Source: Bimastos eiseni | Taxonomy: Eukaryota > Annelida > Clitellata > Crassiclitellata > Lumbricidae | Assembly: GCA_959347315.1 (NCBI GenBank) | Contig: OY365807.1 | Location: 31,037,786 to 31,101,785 of the forward strand | DNA length: 64,000 nucleotides | Direction of reading: 5' to 3' | Part shown: positions 10,668 through 22,400 of the stretch, piece after piece | Position numbering within the stretch: position 1 is the first letter of the stretch | Layout of the letters: every line of letters starts with the position of its first letter | Made by a program: the position numbers and the translations under genes | Notes under the pieces: generated by a model | What the model saw: the letters and a program-made list of their open reading frames with translations, nothing else | Told to the model about the DNA's origin: nothing | Database searches by the model: none

Positions 10668-11903
10668 CAGAGGTGTAACAAGCGGGGGCAGAGGTGCACA
10701 GCCCCCCCCCCCCCCAGTTTTATAACTGGGGCAAAGCCCATCAGTTTTAGTGCACAGTGACCCTCCATATGTGCCCTCCCAAATCGGTTCTTTTTCTATG
10801 TTTTCCAGTAGCTTTTCATATTTAATAATTATGGTATTGTGGGTCAAAAAATTTCCAACAGTTCAAAGTTTGTTTTTATGATTTGTTGTTACTTATTGCA
10901 GGTACAAGAACTGTCATTTACAAAGGAGAATAATGCATGTTTGGTTATTCATTCATCTCTAATGTATCCCTTTGTTCCTACCAAAAATACAGAAAATTGT
11001 TGACAGTAAAATCTTCGTCATTGGCTAAAGAAATAGTCTAGTGGTTGGTGACAATCATGAAGTCAGGGTTCAGATGCCTGCCAAGGCACAAATTTGATTG
11101 GAAATGTCAGTTGAAACATGCACCTCCTAGCTGACTTTGCTATAATGAGAAGTTCCTAGCATGGAAGACTTGCGTGGAGCTGCTCTCTTGGTGATGGAGG
11201 CTGGTGAAAGACTGGCAATCTATAGTTCTACGTAAGTCTAGTGCGCGATCGGTCGTTCTTCCAGGCATCATTCGGCCCGAGTCTACAATCGTGACCTATG
11301 ACTTCCAATTTTGTGCAGTCTCAGTATGACAAAAATCGTATCCCGAGAATCCAATTTACGAATCGAAAGTCCAGCCAAATGTACTCGACCATCTTATAGC
11401 CACATTGTAGTTGTTGGTAGTCATTGATTAAACATGAAATCCTGATCAAAACTCTGGCATGTTAAGTAAGTAATTGTGAAGGCGCTAGAGAAATGTCCTT
11501 ATACATGCATATCGGATATTAGATCTAAATAACTTATACGTTGACATGAATCTTGCGGCAAGTAAAAGCCAAAATTTATTTGGCATCCAGCCTATGTATG
11601 CGCCGTTGCAATGACCATGTTACAAGCCTCATGATGATGGAAAAGATTAATTTGCATGCAATTTTACTGTATATTTTACTAAATAGTAGGCCTACTTTAT
11701 GATGCATACTTTAAAAGCGTCCTGCATATCTCATTTCAATGGAGTAATTATGATAAGATGACTGGTAAGATAATTTGTGCACCCATTTTCAAAATTTCTG
11801 AGGAGCAAAATTCAAAAAGTGGGGGGGGGGGCCAAAAAATTTCCTACCTGTCACGCCATATTTTTAAATTATGCCCCTCTTTTCATAACTTGTTACACCT
11901 CTG
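10668..11903. mobile_element. hAT-like element nested in element A (1236 bp)
   Basis: TIRs CAGAGGTGTAACAAG / CTTGTTACACCTCTG (15 of 15) begin with the CAGRGG typical of hAT. Flanks GCTACAGT (10660-10667) and GCTACTGT (11904-11911) match 7 of 8. Homopolymer C and G runs lie near the ends (10691, 11821), and a tRNA-like SINE head lies at 11034. No transposase frame is visible. Confidence 0.85.
11034..11240 (+). mobile_element. tRNA-like SINE head within the nested hAT element
   Basis: A-box-like TAGTCTAGTGGTTGGTGAC (11034-11052) and B-box-like GGGTTCAGATGCC (11066-11078) lie at tRNA-like spacing, followed by CTGCC and a non-tRNA body. The spacing is short and the arms do not fold as a tRNA. 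Confidence 0.5.
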
Positions 11904-12173
11904 GCTACTGTTGTTAATAAAAGGTTTCCTATTCTCTAAAGTGACCATAATATGTATATAAATAACTTAACAGCCTTGGAAAAATGAAAGTAATTTAACA
12001 TCCTAAACTATGATTTTACTGTTACTAGTTTGGCCCTTAGTGATGGAATGGTAGATGGACCCAGCCTTTTTTCGTTCTTCTTGGGCACTGATCGGGTGTG
12101 ACCTGTTGCTTCTTAAAGTCGAAAATCTGGACTGTCAACTGGAGTCGAATAACTGAATGGGTAGACAAATATG

Positions 12174-12639
12174 GGTTAAACCGTAGTTTAGGTTGCTAAA
12201 TTATTTTTATTTTCTAAATCCCATAGTTTGGGTTGCTAAATTAAGAAACACCAAAAACAAATGAAATTGTGAATATAACGTGCTGGATTGATGAAATGAA
12301 TTGTGCTTAAATGGAAGCTGGATCGATGTAAAGAAATATACATAAATGGAAGCTGAATTAATGAGAGAATGTCTTTCATTATACTCTGTAGACTGATGGT
12401 CTATGTCTCACGTGATGAAAAGACATATATCTAAATGGCAGCTGGATTGATGAAAATAATACCCCTAAATGTAAGCTGGATCGATAAAAAGAAATATACA
12501 TAGATGGAAGCTGGATCTGAAGACTAGATAATTGTTGTTAATAAAAGTTTCCTATTTTTTAAAGTAATCATCATTTGTATATAAATTTAATAACCTCGGA
12601 AAATGACAATAATTTAACAGCCTAAACTATGGTTTAACC
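12174..12639. mobile_element. hAT-like element B, uninterrupted relative of element A (466 bp)
   Basis: Termini GGTTAAACCGTAGTTTAGG and, at the right, CCTAAACTATGGTTTAACC are inverted repeats. Flanks CAAATATG / CATGTATG agree at 6 of 8. It shares with element A the block GCTGTTAAATTAAGAAA..CC and the right-hand block AATAAAAG-TTTCCTATT. The GGAAGCTGGAT units are repeated about five times. Confidence 0.75.
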
Positions 12640-13089
12640 CATGTATGTTTGGCAGTGGTTAGTATATAAAATGAACCAATTATTTGCACTTGGCTTGTGT
12701 AAGAACTGTAGAAATGGTTGACGCTGTGCTAAACGAAAGCATTCTTAGCAACTTCCAAATTATTTGCATCATCTCAAAAAAATCTTTTGAGCACAATATT
12801 TTAGTTTCATTGAAATATTGACATGAGTGTGTGTGACATGTTTTGTATTACTCTTGCTCTTAAGAAAAATCTTCGAAAGCCTTTTTTGGAATGCATTTGC
12901 AAATGATAGATTAACCACTGATAAATAGATCTGTTTTTACAAATTCTTTGGTTTTGTCATTGAAAAATCTCTCTGATTCATTCCATTGTGATTTCATAAG
13001 TGGATAAATATTGTTTGTTTTTTCTCTTTACTCTGACTACTACAAGGATGTCCGTTGTGTAATTGCTTACTATGATTATTTTGTGATTG

Positions 13090-13175
13090 TGCATTCTTTA
13101 ACTGTGCATATTGTGACCTTCCCGCAGTGCGTTTGCAAGCAATTTAATAAAGTACATACTTACTTACTTTTACAT
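13090..13175 (+). mobile_element. Retroelement 3' tail just upstream of FGGY
   Basis: AATTTAATAAAGTACATACT followed by TACTTACTT resembles the LINE end at 48950-48990 (AATAAAGAATATTC then (ACTT)n). It ends about 60 bp before the FGGY start codon, so the FGGY 5' leader may contain retroelement sequence. Confidence 0.45.
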
Positions 13176-13236
13176 CTTTGTAAATTAAAGACGTAAGACT
13201 GCCGTTCTGTTGTATGTAGCTACGATCTCACCAGTG

Positions 13237-13419
13237 ATGATGGGATCCTATTACATTGGAGTGGACGTGGGCTCGACCAGCGCTAGGGCCGCTCTGGTCA
13301 CCGCAACTGGGCAGGTAGAGGTGACATCTACAAAGGCGATATCCATCTGGGAACCAAAGGCAGATTTCTACGAACAGTCGTCTGATGAGATTTGGCGAGC
13401 AGTCTGCAAAGTCGTCAGG
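13237..13419 (+). CDS. FGGY: FGGY exon 1
   Basis: Codes [20 protein letters not shown], the first phosphate loop of the ASKHA fold, through [17 protein letters not shown]. Donor AGG|GTAGGT, phase 0. Only the downstream pair of ATGs lies in the frame; the earlier in-frame codon is TTG. Confidence 0.92.
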
Positions 13420-16400
13420 GTAGGTGTCCACAGGGGTGGAGACTTAAGGAGGGGGCAGGAGAGGACAGTCCCCTCCAAAATTTCAAGTGGAGGGATGGGG
13501 CTGCTTATATTTCATAAATATTATAGCTTTTCCACTGTTCATTCTTTTTTCTGACCTGTCCCCTACTGACCCAAATTTTTTCGGCCTTTCCCCCAACCCA
13601 GGACCAAGTCTCCCTCCACCTATGGGTATCACTGTATCAGAGTCTCCGATTTCATAGTCTTAGTGGTCTTTGTTTCTTGCTGCAAACGCTATGACCGTTC
13701 AGTGTCCATTTAGGTGAGTGAGTAAGTATATAGGAGACTCAACAGAACATTGTGCATGGTTGCATGGTTTTGAGGTCGATTTGGTATAAAGGAGGGGTTG
13801 ATCCTGTTTTTACACTATTGCAGCCTTCTTGTGCGGTTTTTGACTGTCTAATTCCTGAGCATGTATCGAGTGTGTGAGCGAAGGACTTGCTCATAAAAGG
13901 TCCCTACAAAGTAACCATCTCAGAAACACAACTTTGCCACTGTTTGCACTCTTGATAGTGCCAGTCCCAAACCTGGGTAGAGGAGGAGGGCGACGCTAAT
14001 GATCTATGTTATCACGCAGTGCCGTTAAACTGCAACTACTGCCACTATGGCCACCATCTGAGAGGAGGTGGATCAAAACCGTGCTCTGCGTTACGAGGCA
14101 AGTGCTGTAACCACCTCCTATGAGTTGGTGGGCATCTCTGATTGGTTTCTGCTGCAGTTGCCCCATATAAATTTCTGATTACAATTATCTGATACTTTAT
14201 GTTGCCTTGTGTTTCTGTTACAGGATGTGACTCGGAATTATCCATCGAGTGAGATTCATGGAATTGGTTTTGATGCAACGGCTTCTCTGGTTGTATTGGA
14301 CAAAGAATTCCAGTCAATTGCAGTCAGTGACGAAGGTAATGTGAAGTTGGTATGGTAGGGAAGGTAAAGTAAAGAGGGAATTGCAGGAAGAGTTAAGCAA
14401 GGAAGTTGACACACGGATGTTAAAGCCCCTTATAGAGTAAAGAGGGCAAGGCAAAGAGGGTAAAATATGGAGGACAAAGCAAACTAGTTGAAGCAAAGAG
14501 GGTATTGTAATGAGATTAATGCATCTTGTATTGTTTGGAGGGTAGAGCAAGGAGTGTAAAGTAGATGGGGTAGAGCAGATTGGGTAAGGCAAAGAGCATA
14601 AAGCAAAGAAGTTATAGCAAGAAGGGTAAGGCAAAGAGGGTAAAGTTCTTGTGCATGGGTAGATGTCTAAATGTTCATTACCCAAACCTGTGATGTTAAA
14701 GTTGGAGTCAGAGGAGTTTAATGTAATTTAAATTTATTGTAAGGGTGACCCTGATTACAGGATATTTTTGTCCTTTAAGGGTTTCTGTTAGTCCCTATTG
14801 ACTCCAAGCTAATTATCAACATTTTATTCTTGTGTTTGTTATTTGGAGAAAATAAAAACACTGGGTTATGGTTAAAAAAATGCTGCTTTTTATGGTAATT
14901 GTTAAATATTATTTTAGAAATAATAATAGTATTTTCCCTTCTCTCTGCCAGAGGTGTGCACCTTTGGTTGATGCCTAGTACATTAGACATTAAACCTTTT
15001 GTTTTAGACACTCAAGTGGTAGCAGTTACTCTTAACATATGCATTGTGAAACGTGCCAATTTCAGATGTTATTAACATTCTCTGGACAATTCTTGTGATT
15101 ACATTTAGCAAAGAAGCAAATATTAATAATGACAACAATTGGTTTTGACTTTGAATTGTGCAAACGACAGAAGACAGAAAATGTGGGATTCCTTTTGAAA
15201 GGTGCTATATTATTCTGTATTTTCATTTACAAATGAGCGGTCTTCGGCAAATACTGGCCATTCCGCAGGGTTTACGTGATAGTCACTGTCTGACCAATCG
15301 GTGTTGTGATGGCATTATTCCCTGTGTTGTTGACAGAGATCAGTGATCATAACGTGATCATGTGGATGGATCATCGGGCCGTGGATCAGGCGAAGCGGAT
15401 CAACGAGACGCACCACACGGTGCTACGGAACGTCGGGGGAACCATTTCACCCGAGATGCAGCTTCCTAAGCTCCTCTGGCTGAAACAGGTTACACACTCC
15501 ATTCATTAAGAGTTAAGGCTCTATGTTATTACCATAATAGTAATTAATGATCCATTAGTTTCATATATGTTACAGGCAGTTTATGAAACCAGGGATTTTT
15601 TTTAAATGCCCAGGCAATTTGAAGACCCTAACCCTACACTAATCATAACCTTACCATAACCCTAAATCGGCAGTCTGCAAATTGCCTAAGGAACCAGTAC
15701 ATTGTGCAAAATGTCTGGTTTCACACACATGCCTGTGACATATACAGTGTCTTCATTGATGGCAAAATGGCCATTTTTATGCTTTTAGCAAATGTCCCAA
15801 AGTTCGCATTTTTCAGGGTAGACGTAAGTAAGCCTCTAATGTTGGATTGTGTGGGTCAATTTGCTTAGCGTTGGAATGCCTGCCAAGAACTACGGCTAAC
15901 GAGATATTATTTCATCGTTATGTATGTATGTAAATGAACATTTATATAGCACCCTACAAGAACCTCACAAGGGCGCTTACCCTTATGTGGGTTGGTCGTC
16001 CGGTTTAAGCTGTCGGTCTCTGTTTATGACGTATGTTGGACTATTTTCATAGCTGTTTTAGGACAGACTTTTGTTGCAATTTGAAAATGCTCCCTTAAAT
16101 ATTGAAAAAAAAGTCTATGATTGTGTGTTCTGGCTGTTATGACACATATATGTCATATGCAATATTTTAAAAGAAATCTCAGATTCATATATGTATACTT
16201 TTCCATGCCTCTGCTCCTAAGGAATGGAATCGACCACCACTCTCTCCTCATAGCTCAAATTCACTTCCTTCCTTAAAAAATGCAACTCAAAACTCACTCT
16301 TTCTCCTTGGCTTTCAGGGATCTAAGTGCATCTTCTACTGGCGACTGACTATCTGCGCCTAAAATTTACATTTCTGTGTGACATCAGACTATTTCAATTT

Positions 16401-19400
16401 GACTGATTACAGCTTAGTTTAATCATCAGTCTTTTGCATTAGACCAAGACAATTTAGAAGTTGCTGATTAATTACTCAACTTATTCCATGTTGTGGTTCA
16501 GAATCTTCCAGACCGTTGGAAAAAGTATGGCCATTTCTTCGACCTGCCTGACTTTCTGACTTGGAAGGCCTCGGGATCCCAGTCGAGGTTTGTTGTTCCG
16601 TCCAGTAGTTACGGGATCATTGCAGAAATTCGGATCTGTCTTTGTTTTCAAACAGAGGGAACAATCTTTTGTGCCTCTGTTCAAAGCCAATGTCTAGATG
16701 TAATCAGTGACTTACAATTAAAAGTACTCAGACAATGATATATATATTAGTTTCTGGTTTTGTGGTGTCATAACCGAGATCAATGGACGAAGATGCTGTG
16801 GTCAGGTCACTTTCAATGTCAGAAAATGCAATTTTATTATTATTATTATTTTATCATTTTATGTTATATTTTCTTGGAGTTAATCAATCATATAGTTGGT
16901 TGTGGTTATTATTATTATTGTTATTATTATTATTAATATTATTGTTAGTATTATTATTATTAATATTATTGTTAGTATTATTATTAATATTATTAGTATT
17001 ATTATTAATAATGTTACTTTTATTATTATTTTCACTATTATTAGTATCATTATTATCATCATCATTATTATATAATTATTAATTAGTGCTGTATCTGTAG
17101 GAGTCCTAACCCAATGATTAAACTAAACTGTAATCAGGTCAAATAGAAATAAGACAATATGAATTATATATGAATTTTTGCAGATGTTGATGAATTGATT
17201 TCTAATGCACCTGTTGTGTTGTTGTTGTTGTTGAAGGTCTCTTTGTTCTCTTGTTTGTAAGTGGACCTATCAGGCAGATGCATCTTCTGCCGCTTGGGAT
17301 GCAAGCATCTTTCGAGAACTGGGCCTCGATGATCTCCTAGATGGTGACTTTGTCAAGATAGGTAATTGTGTGTGCTTTAGGACAGCGGTTCCCAACTTTT
17401 CTTTTTAAAAAAATATTGGTGTGCGTACCCGTAACAGAAAAAACCTTGTCAGAAACGTTCTTTGGTAATTTATTTAAATAGAATAGACAATGGATTATTA
17501 GAATTAGAATATTAGTTACAATATTATTAATGAATTTGGCTAAATTTGTTATATTAGAATACTTTTTGTTGTGCATTGTACACTATAAAAGTTATTTAAT
17601 TGAAATTCTCTGATTTTATTTCCCATCTTCTCGACTAACATGAAGATATGCTACTAATTAATCAAGTGAACACGGATATTTAATCATTTTAATGCGAGCA
17701 TGTGGCTTGTTTAAATTTGCGCAATATCAGGCTTTATTAATGTCAATTTTAGACATAAGCCTGGCTCAAGTTCTTATTTTGCTCTGTATATGTTTTTTAT
17801 TGCAAGCATCACAAAGAATCCAGTTTCACAGCAATATGACGTACTGAAGGGAATCAAAAACTTCACAGCTCTGTCAGAAATTAATCCATATTCTGCTCTT
17901 CTTTTAAGCCAAAAATCAGCAAGTCTTTGTTGAATTTGCTCCTCAAATCAACCATCACATGAAAGCTCAATGAATTGATCTCTTTCCTTGGCCATGATGG
18001 TGGTAGTGATGATGAACATGGTATTGTGATAATGACGATCATTGTCTAAACTTCCTCATGAATGTCTGTCACTGGTTATGATGTTGATGACTTGATGGGT
18101 GTATTTGTCGTTGTTTTCAGGTCAAGAGGTCGTGGCCCCTGGGTCGCCGTGTGGCCAGGGCTTGACTGAGGAGGCTGCAAGAGAGATGGGGCTTCTGCCA
18201 GGCACTCCAGTTGCCGCATCCATAATAGACGCGCATGCTGGAGGACTCGGTAAAGTTCTACCATCAGTCTCTCTGTGTATCTCTACCTCTCTGTCTGTGT
18301 GTGTCTGTATGTATGTGTGCTTATCTCTGTGTATCTCTGCCTGTCAGAATGTATCTGTCTGTCTGTATGCTTCTCTCTGTGTATCTCTACCTCTCTGTCT
18401 GTGTATGTGTGTCTGTCTGCCTATGTATGTGTGCTTATCTCTGTGTATCTCTGCCTGTCTGTTTGCATTTATCTGTATGTCTGAACTGAATAGTAGTGAC
18501 AAATCTGGCCAGCGACAGCTAGTACTATCCATAGGCAAAGCGTAGTTAACCTGCCATGTGCACAGCTAAGAAGAACTGTTTATGGTCAATGCAGAGTCTA
18601 TGGCAATATCCTTCATATAGCGTTTTGTCGCACTCTGGGCTATAACAATATATTTATTATTTAATAACTTTATTTGTGAAAAATGTAAAACGTTGTTATA
18701 AAATTTGAAGTATAAGTTATCAACGACATCTTTACTCTCTAATGTTACCGGAAAGTGGGTGGAGCCAATTCAATTGGGAAAATTATTGATTTAGTTGCCA
18801 CCTGAGGAATGCATCCAATAGAAACTAAAGTATATAAATTAACATAATTATTTTAAAGCAAAATTCAATGGAATGTTAAGTTCTTATTTAATCAATAAAA
18901 AACTTATAAGTTAGTCCAAAATTTATTTGATAAAAAAAATATTTTATAAAAAAAATTATTTTAACAAAAGAAGTTATTTATAGCTATTTGCGGGTGTAAT
19001 ATTTGCCGAGGCGAATACTTCCGAATAGTGCAATATTTGGCCGAGGCGAATGTCCAAGGCGATTTCCAGTTAAGCCCTAATACCTGCCCCTACCTGCATA
19101 TAAATGACCCTTTGTTGTTACAACGATGATGGTGGAAGTTGTAGTGGTGATGATTATGATGTGTTCAAGGTGGTAGTGGTAGTTGTAGTTGAGGTGTTGT
19201 TGGTGAGTGATTCAGTGAATGAGTGAGTGAACAAACGAACGAGAGAATGAATGAATGAGTGCATGAATGAATGAATGAATGATAAACATGGTCTTAGAAC
19301 ATGGTCTGTTTTTTCCCCGTAGAGGAGATTTGAGAATTGTCTTGATGTTGTGTGTACAGTTTTTCGCTGTCTATTCCGTAGGTACTCTTGGGTGCAGGCC

Positions 19401-22400
19401 AAAACTACCAGAAACATCTCTTCACAACAATGAATGTGTCTTCAAAGATATCCCAATCACATCTAAGTTGGCACTGATATGTGGCACGTCAACGTGTCAC
19501 ATGATCGTAGGTTTATATTGGCATATCACTTAAGAGTAACACATGATCATGGCATAGGTCCTGATATATGGAACATCAATATGTCACATGATTGTAGGTT
19601 TATTTTAAATCTGGTATGTGGATCTCGTTAAACTGCACATGATAATGATATATGTATGTGACACATCCATATTTTCACATAGACTGAAATTTATTCTCTA
19701 TGTGATCAATGAATTTATTAAAACAGTTTGTTTACTGTGTAAATTAATGATTGTCTTAAGTGCTGTTTAAGTTCATTTGTTGGCATTTAGTGTGATATTC
19801 TATTTGTATTTGGGACATTTTAATAGAAATAGGTGTAATGTTACATTTCATGATAAATGATTTGTGTTACTGTTACTGTTTGGGTCCAGTGATAATCCTT
19901 TCCAACTGAAATCCTGTCTAAATCAAATCACGTTGAAATATGATCTCGTCTAAATCTTATCCTGTCTAACTGTAACCTTTTATTCGTGTGCTTGGTTTTA
20001 AGGTGAGCAAAGAACCAGTGTTTATCAAAGGCGTCTGGGGTCCGTACTACTCGGCTATGGTTCCTAGTCTCTGGCTTAATGAAGGAGGTCAGAGTGCAAC
20101 TGGTAAACTGGTCAGTCATTCTGTGACCTTTGAACTATGACATGACGTATGATCGCGTTCTGAATATGATTAACACGATGCAGATATAAGTATTAACATG
20201 ATTAACAAAAAGTTATTAAAATAAAATGATTAACATAAAATGACTGATTTGACATGATTAACATAGAATGGTAGATACAAAATGATTAACATAAAATGAG
20301 TAACGTTTTTATGATTAATTCAACACGATTAACATTAAATGATTAACAGAAAATTACTAACATTAAATGATTAATTTAACACGATTAACATAGACTGATT
20401 AACATAGTATGATTAATGTGAAATGATTAATTTAACAGGGATAACTACTTGATGTCCAACGATTAACCAAGAAATGCTTGATTCAGCAAGAATGGCGACT
20501 GAGAAGAATGTTACGTGTTTAACTAAAGAATTGTTTATCAAACAAGATTAGAAACTTGATTAATATTACATGACTAATTAAGAACTGATTAAATTAACAT
20601 TAATTAACTTAATTAATATTACATGACTAATTAAGAGCTGATTAACTTAACGTTTAGCTCGACTTTTGTGATTAAACTAAACTGATTGGCTTACTGTAAC
20701 TAACACCATGCGATTAATTTAACGTAATGAATTTAACATGTTTATGTTATTTCCTTTTATCAGTTGGACCATATCATTGACTGCCATCCGGCCCGCGATT
20801 GGGTCACGGATGATGCGAAAAAGCGGTATGTCACTCCTTGTTTTTATTTTTTCTGTTAATATGTTGACCGCTGGGGACATGTATACACGTCCCGTATTGC
20901 ATGTATTTATATACAAAATCTCTGCAGTCAATGTGTTCAAGAACTCTGTTAGATAATAATAATAATAGTAAAAGTAGCAGCAGCGGCAGCAATAACAACA
21001 GCAATAATAACAATAACAATGATAATAATGATAATAATATGATAATATAGATCAAAGTGATGATGATGATGATGACGACGACGAAGACGACAATGATAAT
21101 CTTCTCACATTCAGACTGAATATGCTGCAGTATGATTATTAGTGTAGTACGAACAGATGATGACAAGTTATTACAGAATTTAATTCTGTATTTAATTAAT
21201 GAATTTAATTGTGCAGCAGCGATACAAGGTGTCTATTATGTTGTAGATCTTATTTGATTGACACTCCCGTCTAGCCGTCTAGTGAATGGAGGACTAGTCA
21301 GCCTTGTGGGATATTTGGAATTGCTCTTGCTTCCTACCGCTCTTCTCGTCAGTGTCCTATCCATTACTCTCTGGCCCCCATGGAGGCTGGTAGCGGTGGT
21401 GGTAGAGGTGGTGATGGTGCATGATGTAATTAATGGTGGGGTTGGTGCTGTGCTAGGGAGGTGGTCTTAGTGGTGCAAGTGATGGTGGTGGTAGTGATTG
21501 GCATTGGTGAGGTGGCAGAGATGTGGCATTGATGTGTTTCAGATGTGGTTTCGATGTGGTAGAGAAGTGGTAGACGCAGTACAGATGTGGTAGAGGTGGT
21601 ACAGATGTGGTACTGATGTGGTGTTACTGTTTTTTTTAGTCAGATCCACGTTCATTCCGTACTCAATGAAGTTCTAGACTTCATGGTCGGACGAGACTCT
21701 GCTCAATCGACGAGTTCTCTCACCACAAATTTCCACGTGTGGCCAGATTACCACGGCAACCGCTCGCCTCTCGCCGACCCAAATTCACGGGGCATGGTAC
21801 GTGGTTGACAAAACGCTTAATCGAAACAAACAGACAAATGAGGGTGGATGAATAAATTAAAGTTATGCACTGGTTTACCATTCGATCTATTGTCGAAACT
21901 GGATTTTTGATTCGATCAATTAGTGAAAGAAGATTTGTCATTCTATCAATTATTATTCGATCACTTATTGAACGAGGCTAAATTTATCATTCGATCAATA
22001 ATTATTGAAAGAGGATTTATCATTCAATCAATTATCATTCGATCAATTAGTGAAGGAGTATTTATCATTTGATCAATTAGTGAAAGAGGAGAGTGGCAGA
22101 AGGGGGCAAAACAAAACAAGACAGTTGAAGACAATACAATAATTCAGCTGTTATTTGATATTGTCCTTCTTACAAAAAGTAAAGAAGCACATTGAAGCCG
22201 GTAAATCATTAAGAGTCATAATAAGTTTTCAGCATCGAGCCAATGACAATCTCACGTAGAGAGTTGTGAACAATGTTCCCTAAAATATTTTGGTGACAGT
22301 GTGCACGAGAAATGTTTTTTGTGCAACGTTTTATAAATTGTTAACACTTTTGTGCACAGGTTCAAGCTGAATGCGATGATAGTTGAATTAAGATCATAAT

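Larger units (their letters stand above)
10390..12020. mobile_element. hAT-like element A, interrupted by a second hAT-like element
   Basis: Ends GGTAAAACTATAGTTTAGG and (reverse complement of right end) AGTAAAATCATAGTTTAGG are inverted repeats flanked by a perfect 8-bp duplication GTTACTAG (10382-10389, 12021-12028). Subterminal CATCAATCCAGCTTCC units repeat inside. Bases 10668-11903 are a later insertion. Without it the element is about 390 bp, similar to copy B at 12174-12639. Confidence 0.85.
8701..13236. other. Intergenic region between divergent GALNT and FGGY genes
   Basis: Holds no recognisable gene. Contents are an 18-bp minisatellite (9120-9340), AT-rich unique sequence (9400-10380), the nested hAT-like cluster (10390-12639) and a LINE-type 3' tail just before FGGY (13090-13175). 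The two genes point away from each other, so both promoters should lie here. I see no convincing TATA box for either. Confidence 0.7.

Noticed and set aside
17383..17420. hAT-type left end CAGCGGTTCCCAACTTTTC in FGGY intron 5
   Set aside because: No matching right terminus or target duplication was found, so it may be only a fragment.
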